Origin: an uncultured Lachnospiraceae bacterium
GTDB taxonomy: Bacteria; Bacillota; Clostridia; Lachnospirales; Lachnospiraceae
NCBI GenBank assembly: GCA_910588125.1
Contig: CAJUPI010000039.1
Span: forward strand, 1 to 27,543
Length of the DNA stretch: 27,543 bases
Direction of reading: 5' to 3'
The first letter of the stretch is position 1; every line of letters starts with the position of its first letter. Below the pieces are notes generated by a model. It was given only the letters and a program-made list of their open reading frames with translations, ran no database searches and was not told the DNA's origin. A program made the position numbers and the translations under genes. Shown piece by piece: positions 8,356 through 15,001 of the stretch.

Positions 8356-8479
8356 AGAGGAATTGAAGCGTTTCCGGCCCAGCCTGGAGATCGGGAATGT
8401 GGAGGATGCCATCGGAAAGGAAGATTTGACGGATATGACGGATCTGATGGTGGAACTGTTGAACGAAAAGAGAAATTAG
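8342..8479 (+). CDS. small conserved-looking protein, TTG start
   Basis: A 45-aa acidic protein beginning LDFEEELKRFRPSLEIGN and ending MVELLNEKRN. AGGAGG at 8328-8333 lies 8 bases before the TTG at 8342, a textbook distance, and no other start exists in the frame. It overlaps the end of folC by 14 bases and stops 13 bases before the TPR gene, so it sits inside the operon. There is no signal peptide or membrane segment, and I do not recognise a family. Support comes from the ribosome site and the tight packing. Confidence 0.6.
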   Translation: MLDFEEELKRFRPSLEIGNVEDAIGKEDLTDMTDLMVELLNEKRN

Positions 8480-8492
8480 ACGGAGACAAAGC

Positions 8493-9797
8493 ATGGATGT
8501 AGGAATGAAAAGCCGCCAGATCGCCAATGCCTATTATAATATCGGACTTGCAAAGGCGAAGGAGCGGGATTTGACAGGTGCCGCGGATGCATTGAAAAAA
8601 AGTCTTCGGTTCTATAAATACCAAACGGATGCCCGGAATCTTCTGGGACTGATCTACCATGAGATCGGCGAGGTAGGGGCGGCTCTGGCGCAGTGGATTA
8701 TCAGCCTGAATTTTCAGCAGGCAGGCAATCTGGCGGAAGAGTATTTAAAGGCGCTTCAGGATGCCCCGGGGTATTTGGATATGGCGGATCAGTCGGCAAA
8801 GAAGTACAACCAGTCACTGAATTATGCCCATAACGACAACGAAGATTTGGCAGTTTTGCTGCTGATGCGCATGGTAGAAGAGATGCCGAACTTTGTGAAA
8901 GCACAGCAGCTCCTGGCTTTATTGTATATTCATCATGAGGATTATACGAAGGCGGGACGATGCCTCTTTCAGGCGCTTAAGGTCGATCGCTACAATCCGA
9001 TGACACAGCGTTATATGACGATTGCCAAACAGAATACCGGCCGGGCGGAGGTGGAGAAACGAAAGCTGAAAAATGCTTTTTCCCATCGGCAGATGCAGGA
9101 TGATGATATTATTCTGCCGCCCAGCTATAAGGAAAATACCGGTCTGCAGTCAGTGCTGAACATCCTGGCAGGATTGGTTTTGGGAGTAGTGGCGATGTTT
9201 TTTTTGGTGACACCGACCATCCGGGAATCTATCAGCAGCAAATATACGGAGGAAGTGCGCCGCGGTTTGGAGCAGGTTAATCAGAAGAGCCTGGAGATCG
9301 ATGAACTGAATCGTCAGCTGGAAGAGGCAAGCAGTGCAAAACAAGAAGCAGAGAGTAGCCTGGCGGCGATGGTTAATAACAGCGGCGGTGTGCTCAGCCA
9401 GTATCAGCGGTTGGTACAGATTCTGGAGGCTTATCGTGCGGAGGATATGCCGGCGGCAGTGAGGCTCTATGTAGAGACAGATTTTTCTATATTAAATGAC
9501 GGAGTTCTAGACAGTACGGTGGCGTGGGTGCAGCAGGATATGGCACAAAACGGATATCAGGTGTTGGAACAGCTGGGCGATGCGGCGATGAGCCAGGGGA
9601 GCATGGCTGAGGCAGTAGATTATTTTCAGAAGAGCTTGCAGATTAAAGGAGACAATATTGGGGTGATCTACAAGATTGGACTGGCCTATAAGGGAGCCGG
9701 CGATACGGAAACGGCAAATGAATATTTTGGAGATATTATTATGAACCACCCGAATTCAGAGTTTGCGGCGCAGGCAAAGGAGCAGAGGGGATTCTAA
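8493..9797 (+). CDS. membrane-anchored TPR / coiled-coil protein
   Basis: A 434-aa protein of unknown exact role. Residues 10-190 form TPR-like helix pairs (for example ANAYYNIGLAKAKERDLTGA). A short linker follows, then one membrane helix at about 221-239 (VLNILAGLVLGVVAMFFLV), a coiled coil at about 243-292 (EIDELNRQLEEASSAKQEAE), and a further TPR block at about 355-430. The N-terminal half is therefore likely cytoplasmic and the C-terminal half outside, or the reverse. TPR arrays bind partner proteins, so a scaffold role at the membrane is plausible. It lies 13 bases after the small gene and ends before a terminator-like hairpin. GGAGA precedes the ATG. Confidence 0.8.
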   Translation: MDVGMKSRQIANAYYNIGLAKAKERDLTGAADALKKSLRFYKYQTDARNLLGLIYHEIGEVGAALAQWIISLNFQQAGNLAEEYLKALQDAPGYLDMADQSAKKYNQSLNYAHNDNEDLAVLLLMRMVEEMPNFVKAQQLLALLYIHHEDYTKAGRCLFQALKVDRYNPMTQRYMTIAKQNTGRAEVEKRKLKNAFSHRQMQDDDIILPPSYKENTGLQSVLNILAGLVLGVVAMFFLVTPTIRESISSKYTEEVRRGLEQVNQKSLEIDELNRQLEEASSAKQEAESSLAAMVNNSGGVLSQYQRLVQILEAYRAEDMPAAVRLYVETDFSILNDGVLDSTVAWVQQDMAQNGYQVLEQLGDAAMSQGSMAEAVDYFQKSLQIKGDNIGVIYKIGLAYKGAGDTETANEYFGDIIMNHPNSEFAAQAKEQRGF

Positions 9798-9834
9798 GAA
9801 AGCGATTATTTTTTACAGTAAGATGAATGGTAAG

Positions 9835-9873
9835 AGATACAGCAGGAAGAGGCATTCTTGTTGTATCTTTTTT
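9835..9873 (+). terminator. hairpin with T run before spoIIAA
   Basis: AGATACAGCAGGAA (9835-9848) pairs with TTCTTGTTGTATCT (9855-9868) over 14 bp with two G-U pairs, a GAGGCA loop, and a T run. It is a good intrinsic terminator for the folC/TPR transcript. The T run ends only 31 bases before the spoIIAA ATG, so it might instead be an attenuator within the spoIIA leader. Confidence 0.75.
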
Positions 9874-9904
9874 GTAATTAGATAGTAAAAGGAGGGAAAG
9901 CAAT

Positions 9905-10243
9905 ATGCATCAGACATTCAGCTATGAGGCTAGAGGACAGGCATTAATTATCCATTTGCCAAAAGAACTGGATCACCATAATTGCCGGAATTTGAAATAT
10001 GAGACGGATTTGCTCTTAGCAGAGAATTATATCAACCGGATTGTGTTTGATTTTTCCAAGACGGAGTTTATGGATTCGTCGGGTATCGGGGTTTTGTTGA
10101 ACCGTTACAAACAGATGACAGCCAATGGGGGGAAAGTGACATTATGTGGGGTGAATGCCCGGGTGAGGAGGATTCTTTCGATCGGAGGGATCAGCCGGCT
10201 GATGGAGCAGTATGAGAATAGGGAAGCGGCGGTGACCGGGTGA
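9905..10243 (+). CDS. spoIIAA: anti-sigma F factor antagonist SpoIIAA
   Basis: A 112-aa STAS-domain protein, the normal size. Unphosphorylated SpoIIAA pulls SpoIIAB off sigma F in the forespore. The phosphorylation site is the Ser in DSSGIG, residue 58 here, the same position as in B. subtilis, within FMDSSGIGVLLNRYKQM. GGAGGG about 8 bases upstream fixes the ATG at 9905. It is first in the spoIIA operon. A sigma-H promoter would be expected but none is clear. Confidence 0.95.
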   Translation: MHQTFSYEARGQALIIHLPKELDHHNCRNLKYETDLLLAENYINRIVFDFSKTEFMDSSGIGVLLNRYKQMTANGGKVTLCGVNARVRRILSIGGISRLMEQYENREAAVTG

Positions 10244-10379
10244 GCCCCGGATTGTTCAGCTATCAAAACAGTTCTGGCAGGCGAAGGTTATTCGAGTACA
10301 GGCTGGAAAAAGCGGTTACATATTTTTAATGAAAGATAACAGAATGCTGCAATGGATACAGCATGGGAGGTAAGAGAGC

Positions 10380-10796
10380 ATGGAACGTTTTCGGATGGAA
10401 ATTGAGAGTTTATCAAAAAACGAGGAACTGGCGAGAGTGGTGACGGCTGTATTTATGAGCCGTCTGGATCCAACGTTGGAGGAACTGGATGATGTCAAGA
10501 CAGCCGTTTCCGAGGCGGTGACAAACGCGGTGATTCACGGGTATCAGGAGGGGGAAGGCATCATCTATATGGAGCTGCAGGTTGAGGAGAGGCAATTGAC
10601 AGTGATGGTGCGGGATCTGGGAGTGGGGATTGCCGATGTGAAGCGGGCCATGGAACCGATGTATACAACGGATCCGTCAGGAGAGCGCTCTGGCATGGGC
10701 TTTTCCTTTATGGAAGCATTTATGGATCAGGTGCAGGTGGAGTCGGAGCCGGGACGGGGAACTCTGGTGACTATGAAAAAGAAAATCGGCAGGTGA
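10380..10796 (+). CDS. spoIIAB: anti-sigma F factor / serine kinase SpoIIAB
   Basis: A 138-aa GHKL-fold ATPase that binds and silences sigma F and phosphorylates SpoIIAA. It shows the N box EAVTNAVIHGYQ, the G1 box VRDLGVGIADV and the G2 box SGMGFSFMEAFMD with a following GRGT. Length is normal. GGGAGG precedes the ATG. It lies 136 bases after spoIIAA, an unusually wide gap for this operon, and 6 bases before sigF. A small hairpin (ATGCTG/CAGCAT, 10344-10364) sits just upstream of its ribosome site. Confidence 0.95.
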   Translation: MERFRMEIESLSKNEELARVVTAVFMSRLDPTLEELDDVKTAVSEAVTNAVIHGYQEGEGIIYMELQVEERQLTVMVRDLGVGIADVKRAMEPMYTTDPSGERSGMGFSFMEAFMDQVQVESEPGRGTLVTMKKKIGR

Positions 10797-10802
10797 GGGA
10801 GC

Positions 10803-11522
10803 ATGGAGGAAACCACAAAATTGATCCGCCTTGCCCATGAAGGCGACCAGAGTGCCAGAGATCAGCTGGTATTGGACAATGTGGGGCTGGTGTGGAGTAT
10901 CGTACGACGTTTTGCCGGAAGAGGGCATGAACTGGAGGATTTATACCAGATTGGGTGTATCGGTTTGATCAAGGCCATTGATAAGTTCAATCTGGATTTT
11001 GATGTGAAATTTTCCACCTATGCCGTACCGATGATCACTGGAGAGATCAAACGCTTTCTGCGGGACGATGGCATGATCAAGGTGAGCCGTTCCTTAAAGG
11101 AGCTGGGTATGCGGGTCAGCAGCGCCCGTGAACAGATGATCTGGGAGCTGGGAAGAGAACCGGGATTGGAGGAACTGGCGACGCGAATAGGCGTCAGTTG
11201 CGAGGAGGTGGCCGCTTCCATGGAGGCCGCAACAGAGGTGGAGTCCATCTACAGGACGGTTGGCTCCGGAGAAGATCAGAATCTGCGTCTTTTGGACAAG
11301 TTGCCCGATGAGCGGGAGGCGCAGGAGGAGCTGCTAAACCGTATGGTGCTGGAACAGCTTTTGAAGGAATTAAATGATAAGGATCGTGAGATCATCGTGC
11401 GGCGTTATTTTGAGAATCAGACGCAGAGTGAGATTGCCGCGGATCTGAATATTTCTCAGGTGCAGGTATCGCGGTTGGAAAAAAGAATTCTCAGGAAGAT
11501 GAGGGGCTGCATGGAAGGGTAG
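10803..11522 (+). CDS. sigF: RNA polymerase sigma factor F
   Basis: A 239-aa sigma-70-family factor (SpoIIAC), the first forespore-specific sigma. Region 2 is clear (ELEDLYQIGCIGLIKAIDKF, then FDVKFSTYAVPMITGEIKRF), followed by region 3 (ELGMRVSSAREQM) and the region 4 helix-turn-helix near the C-terminus (QTQSEIAADLNISQVQVSRL). It lacks region 1.1, as expected. GAGGGAG precedes the ATG at 10803, 6 bases after the spoIIAB stop, so the two are coupled. In this family its activity is controlled by SpoIIAB, encoded just upstream. Confidence 0.96.
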   Translation: MEETTKLIRLAHEGDQSARDQLVLDNVGLVWSIVRRFAGRGHELEDLYQIGCIGLIKAIDKFNLDFDVKFSTYAVPMITGEIKRFLRDDGMIKVSRSLKELGMRVSSAREQMIWELGREPGLEELATRIGVSCEEVAASMEAATEVESIYRTVGSGEDQNLRLLDKLPDEREAQEELLNRMVLEQLLKELNDKDREIIVRRYFENQTQSEIAADLNISQVQVSRLEKRILRKMRGCMEG

Positions 11523-11557
11523 TTGTTTAGCTGGGAGAGTTTTGAAAAGTACGCTTT

Positions 11558-11767
11558 AGCCTTAGAGAAGGGGAAACGCCGGGGAGCCTTGTAAGAACTG
11601 GTGCGGCCTGTTTTATTGTTTCGGGATTAAGTTGTTCTTTCGTTTTTGGATTTTGTTGAAAATAAAACGAAAAATCCAAAAGCTAAAGAACGGTTAAAAT
11701 CCCTGCACACAAAACAAGCGGCGCCAGTTTTTACAAAGTTCTCCGGCGTTTCCCTTTCCCTAAGGCT
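11558..11767. repeat. 210-bp imperfect palindrome (MITE-like or structured RNA)
   Basis: AGCCTTAG (11558-11565) pairs with CTAAGGCT (11760-11767). Going inward the arms keep matching: GGGAAACGCCGG at 11571-11582 with CCGGCGTTTCCC, TTGTAAGAACTGGTGC with GCGCCAGTTTTTACAA, GCCTGTTTT with AAAACAAGC, and GTTCTTT (11634-11640) with AAAGAAC at 11685-11691. The result is one hairpin of about 100-bp arms with mismatches. No ORF fits it. It lies 35 bases after sigF and is not followed by a T run, so it is not an ordinary terminator. From 11768 to 11936 I see only A+T-rich sequence. Confidence 0.8.
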
Positions 11768-11936
11768 GGGTTTGGGGGGATTTTAATTGATATAATATAA
11801 ATATTGATGGATTATGGCTATGGTATGTATGAATGGATGTAATGTTGAAATTGATAAAATGTACAGGATAGTTTGACAAGAGGTTTTTAAATGGTGATAA
11901 ATAATTGCGAATATCTGAATTGATAATCACACATAC

Positions 11937-11978
11937 TACCCTCAGCGGACAAGTCTATCCTCTTGTCTACTGAGGGTA
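11937..11978. repeat. 17-bp-arm hairpin, arm repeated at 13424
   Basis: TACCCTCAGCGGACAAG (11937-11953) pairs with CTTGTCTACTGAGGGTA (11962-11978) over 15 Watson-Crick pairs and one G-U, with an 8-base loop. No T run follows. The exact reverse complement of the left arm recurs at 13424-13440. The stretch 11979-12107 before the next gene holds no gene. TGAATA at 12023-12028 could be a forespore sigma -35, but the matching -10 is poor. Confidence 0.7.
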
Positions 11979-12107
11979 ATGTCGTATGATGGTACAAAAT
12001 GTTGACAGCAGGTGCGTTCGTATGAATAGCTATGGATGTTTGGGATGAAATTTATCTGTAGTGTGTTATCGTATCGATTATTTTGAAACAGTAAAGGATG
12101 TGAGAAT

Positions 12108-12257
12108 ATGGATTTTCTGAAGCATTTGATAGGGATTGTGACCGTATTTTTGTGCCTGTCGATTGCGGCGCTTATTGTCTGGTATTGCCTGTTTGGTAAG
12201 GTCAGGCAGGAACCGGGAGGAACACTGGTGGAGCAGGCACAGGAGGTAATGTTGTGA
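12108..12257 (+). CDS. small single-pass membrane protein upstream of spoVAA
   Basis: A 49-aa protein starting MDFLKHLIGIVTVFLCLS, with one membrane helix at about residues 7-28 followed by a short charged tail ending EQAQEVML. Its stop overlaps the GTG start of spoVAA by 4 bases (GTGA), and its last codons hold the AGGAGG ribosome site used by spoVAA. This coupling is the main support. The ribosome site of the small gene itself is weak (GGATGTGAG). It has no recognised family. It could be an accessory membrane peptide of the SpoVA group, or a leader that tunes spoVAA translation. Confidence 0.55.
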   Translation: MDFLKHLIGIVTVFLCLSIAALIVWYCLFGKVRQEPGGTLVEQAQEVML

Positions 12258-12889
12258 GCAATAAAACCAATACGGTCTATTTAAATCTGAGTGAGATCAC
12301 AGAAGTGCATGAAAAGGATGTATATGTGAAGGATGTGGCAAAGGTATATTGCAGTGATACGAACATCCGGAATAAATGCGAATGTGTCAAGGTAAAGCAT
12401 ATTATTGGTGAGAAATGTGAATGCTATGTGGAGAGTGCTTTGGATGTGATTGAGAAGCTGGAGGCTGTGGATCCATCTGTTTCTGTGACGAATATCGGAA
12501 AGGTGGAATATATCATCGATTACCAGCCGCCGCTGCGTCCGCGTTATTTGTGGCAGTGGGCCAAGACGTTGTTTGTCTGTGTAATTTGTTTTTGCGGGGC
12601 GGCATTTGCCATTATGACTTTTAATAATGATGCCAATGTGCGGGATGTCTTCCGGGAATTGTATTGGCTGATTACCGGAAAAGAAGCGCAAGGGACTACC
12701 ATTTTGGAGCTTACTTATTCTATCGGGCTGGCATTGGGGATTATTGTGTTTTTCAACCATTTTGCTAAGTGGAAACTGAGTACGGATCCTACCCCGTTGG
12801 AGGTGGAGATGCGCCTGTATGAAGATAATATCAGCAAAACGTTGATTCAGAATGACGGAAGAAAGGAGCAGGGGATTGATATTCGGTGA
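12254..12889 (+). CDS. spoVAA: stage V sporulation protein AA
   Basis: A 211-aa protein of the SpoVA group, which moves Ca-dipicolinate across the inner membrane of the spore. The N-terminal 100 or so residues form a soluble domain with the pattern YLNLSEITEVHEKDVYVKDV, and two membrane helices follow at about 103-125 and 150-168. It starts with GTG; AGGAGG at 12241-12246 lies 7 bases upstream. It overlaps the previous small gene by 4 bases and spoVAB by about 14. As a forespore gene it is expected under sigma G or F, though no clear promoter is visible. Confidence 0.88.
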   Translation: MSNKTNTVYLNLSEITEVHEKDVYVKDVAKVYCSDTNIRNKCECVKVKHIIGEKCECYVESALDVIEKLEAVDPSVSVTNIGKVEYIIDYQPPLRPRYLWQWAKTLFVCVICFCGAAFAIMTFNNDANVRDVFRELYWLITGKEAQGTTILELTYSIGLALGIIVFFNHFAKWKLSTDPTPLEVEMRLYEDNISKTLIQNDGRKEQGIDIR

Positions 12890-13361
12890 GATAAGCAAAA
12901 TCGCCTGCATGGAAATGGCTGAGGGTGCCTGGCAGATTCCGTGGTGGCAGGCGACAGTTATGGGAGTTTTGGGCTTGAGTGCGGGGGGCGTGATTGCAGC
13001 CGGAGTGTTTGCTTTTTTGGCGATCATTGGTGTGTTTCCTCGTCTGATGGGGAGAACCGGAACAAAACGGATCCTGCTATATGAAACTTTGATTATTCTG
13101 GGAGGAATCCTGGGAAATGTGTCGGATCTCTATGAGATTCCGATCAGAGCCGGCGGAAATGCAGCATTGGGGATCTTCGGCCTGGCATCGGGGATTTTTG
13201 TAGGTTGTCTGGTAATGTCTCTGGCGGAGACTTTAAAGGCGCTTCCGGTTATTAACCGGAGAATCCGGCTGGCAGTGGGGCTGCAATATGTAATTTTGTC
13301 AGTGGCACTGGGAAAGTTGGCGGGATCATTGGTGTATTTTGTGAAAGGGATGTGTATGTAG
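12876..13361 (+). CDS. spoVAB: stage V sporulation protein AB
   Basis: An integral membrane protein of four or so helices. The conserved core begins VMGVLGLSAGGVIAAGVFAF and continues FPRLMGRTG, matching SpoVAB. The frame is open from an ATG at 12852, but AGGAG at 12864-12868 lies 7 bases before a TTG at 12876, giving 161 aa. An ATG at 12909 (150 aa, nearer the usual length of about 140) has no good ribosome site. I chose the TTG with moderate trust. The gene overlaps the end of spoVAA, which fits one transcript for the SpoVA dipicolinate channel genes. Confidence 0.85.
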   Translation: MIFGEISKIACMEMAEGAWQIPWWQATVMGVLGLSAGGVIAAGVFAFLAIIGVFPRLMGRTGTKRILLYETLIILGGILGNVSDLYEIPIRAGGNAALGIFGLASGIFVGCLVMSLAETLKALPVINRRIRLAVGLQYVILSVALGKLAGSLVYFVKGMCM

Positions 13362-13423
13362 GATAAGGCTTCGATATATGCAGACCGGATGGACGGCGGA
13401 GAATTGTTCAAAAGGAATATTCC

Positions 13424-13440
13424 CTTGTCCGCTGAGGGTA
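13424..13440. repeat. inverted copy of the hairpin arm
   Basis: CTTGTCCGCTGAGGGTA is the exact 17-base reverse complement of 11937-11953. It lies between spoVAB and spoVAC, so the two copies flank the small membrane gene, spoVAA and spoVAB. Here there is only one arm and no hairpin. Confidence 0.7.
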
Positions 13441-13516
13441 AGATAAGTTAGATAATAATCAGAAATATGAAATGATGTGTGAAGCCATAAGACAGGGATT
13501 GATAGGAGGGATGATT

Positions 13517-13972
13517 ATGGAATTGAATAAACAGGAATATGATAAATATGTGAAAAAGGTTACTCCGTCACATCCGCTGGGGGCGGATATGCTGCGGGCC
13601 TTTGTAACGGGCGGTACGATCTGTCTGCTGGGACAGCTTTCTATGATGAGTATGATGAATCTCTGGGGAATGGAAAAGGAGACAGCGATGACATGGATGC
13701 AATTGGAATTGATCTTGCTTAGTGTCGTATTGACCGGGATGAATATATATCCGAAAATCGTCAAATGGGGCGGCGCCGGAGCACTGGTGCCTATCACCGG
13801 GTTTGCTAATTCGGTGGTGGCGCCGGCGATTGAGTATAAGGCGGAGGGACAAATTTTCGGAATAGGCTGCAAAATATTCACAATTGCCGGACCGGTGATT
13901 TTGTATGGAATTTTGAGCAGTTGGGTGTTGGGAGTGATTTATTGGGTTGGGGGAGTGATGGGGGTTATTTGA
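13517..13972 (+). CDS. spoVAC: stage V sporulation protein AC
   Basis: A 151-aa membrane protein of the SpoVA dipicolinate transport group. In B. subtilis, SpoVAC behaves as a mechanosensitive channel. The family pattern is clear: TPSHPLGADMLRAFVTGG, CLLGQL, then GAGALVPITGFANSVVAPAI and EGQIFGIGCKIFTIAGPVIL. The frame extends to an ATG at 13472, but AGGAGG at 13504-13509 lies 7 bases before the ATG at 13517, which also gives the usual length. It is the last spoVA gene here: a terminator follows, and spoVAD/spoVAE are not downstream. The 155-base gap before it carries the 17-base repeat. Confidence 0.92.
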   Translation: MELNKQEYDKYVKKVTPSHPLGADMLRAFVTGGTICLLGQLSMMSMMNLWGMEKETAMTWMQLELILLSVVLTGMNIYPKIVKWGGAGALVPITGFANSVVAPAIEYKAEGQIFGIGCKIFTIAGPVILYGILSSWVLGVIYWVGGVMGVI

Positions 13973-14018
13973 GAAATAGAGGGGAAAGCAAAAAATTAAT
14001 TTGTTAATTGGTTTTATG

Positions 14019-14060
14019 AGCAGGATGATGGATGAAAAAAATTCATTAGCCTGCTTTTTT
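14019..14060 (+). terminator. terminator after spoVAC
   Basis: AGCAGG (14019-14024) pairs with CCTGCT (14050-14055), with an inner ATGAA/TTCAT stem, followed by a T run to 14060. It closes the sporulation block and marks the edge of the accessory island. Confidence 0.75.
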
Positions 14061-14194
14061 AATGCTCTAGGATATAAAAGGATTACTAATACAGCGTTCG
14101 CTTTGTATTTCATATAATAGATAAATGAATTTAGATAGTTTTAGACAATGTTTAAACTGAAAGTATGAATATTTTATTAATGGAGAAAGTTTAT

Positions 14195-14854
14195 ATGAGT
14201 GGAAAAATTACAGAAAAAATCCCATATGGATTTATGAGACATGAAAAGTATGATGTAGTGGTAATGGATAGTGAAAAAATGGAATCAGTGAAATTGATGT
14301 TTAGTTTATGCTTTGATGGAATGAGTCTGGGACAGAGCAAGAATGTTATAGAATCTCAAGGGATTGAGTATCTGGCCAAATATAAGAAAGATAAGATCGT
14401 AGGGTGGTCTTTGGCAGAAATAAGAAAGATATTGTCTGATTCAATTTATGGAAATGAGAGGTACAGTGCTATAGCTAAGGAAGAATTAGAAATAGCAAGA
14501 CGAATGTTGGCGCTAAATATAAGAGTGGTTGGAAAACGTATGGAAATAAGTGCTTTGGTTGGAATTGCAGTGTGTAAGGAGTGTGGCAGTTTTTTGGTGG
14601 AGAAATCGGTATCAACTAGAGGGAGGACGTATTCATATTATATGTGTGAGAGAAATAAAAAAGGAAAGGGATGTTCAACGCGTAAAATAGCAGTTCAAGA
14701 GTTAGACAAGAAAGTTTTGGAGGAAATGAAGAAAGAAATGGGAGATATAGAGGTTTTATGCTGTAAGGATTTAATAAGGGAAATTGCTATAAGGTATTTG
14801 AAGTATGTAAGTGTGGATTGTGCAGGGAATATAAAGGTGATATGGAATACATAA
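14195..14854 (+). CDS. serine-recombinase-like protein lacking the catalytic domain
   Basis: A 219-aa protein matching only the middle and end of large serine recombinases. Residues 5-100 resemble the Recombinase domain (PF07508), with KIPYGF, then FSLCFDGMSLGQSKNVIESQ. A zinc ribbon follows with CKECG and, about 30 residues later, YYMCERNKKGKGCSTRKI. The N-terminal resolvase domain with its catalytic serine is absent, and no upstream frame supplies it. GGAG at 14182-14185 supports the ATG at 14195 over the one at 14165. It could bind att-like DNA without cutting, or be what remains of an integrase that brought in the island. It is A+T-rich, like the genes that follow and unlike those before. 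Confidence 0.72.
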   Translation: MSGKITEKIPYGFMRHEKYDVVVMDSEKMESVKLMFSLCFDGMSLGQSKNVIESQGIEYLAKYKKDKIVGWSLAEIRKILSDSIYGNERYSAIAKEELEIARRMLALNIRVVGKRMEISALVGIAVCKECGSFLVEKSVSTRGRTYSYYMCERNKKGKGCSTRKIAVQELDKKVLEEMKKEMGDIEVLCCKDLIREIAIRYLKYVSVDCAGNIKVIWNT

Positions 14855-14900
14855 ACATACAAAGGTAGAAAGAGAAAACATTACTGATACCAAATACTGA

Positions 14901-14929
14901 TTGTAAAGGCAGAATATTATGTGTATAAT
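14901..14929 (+). promoter_or_regulatory. promoter of the four-gene island operon
   Basis: TTGTAA (14901-14906), a 17-base spacer and TATAAT (14924-14929), about 70 bases before the first operon gene. The rest of the gap 14855-15001 holds no ORF. Confidence 0.65.
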
Positions 14930-15001
14930 AAAACTAGAGCATATTAGAGTGTACATTTTGCAAAAAGACCAGATATTATTCAGACAAAAAGATAGGAAAC
15001 C

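Noticed and set aside
10240..10329. 29-residue frame starting with GTG at the spoIIAA stop
   Set aside because: It overlaps the stop codon but has no ribosome site, no family pattern and a composition unlike a protein.
11937..11978. Hairpin as a transcription terminator
   Set aside because: There is no T run after the stem, and the arm recurs elsewhere, which suits a repeat or binding site better.
12281..13027. 248-aa minus-strand frame opposite spoVAA/spoVAB
   Set aside because: The plus-strand genes have ribosome sites and family patterns; this frame has neither.
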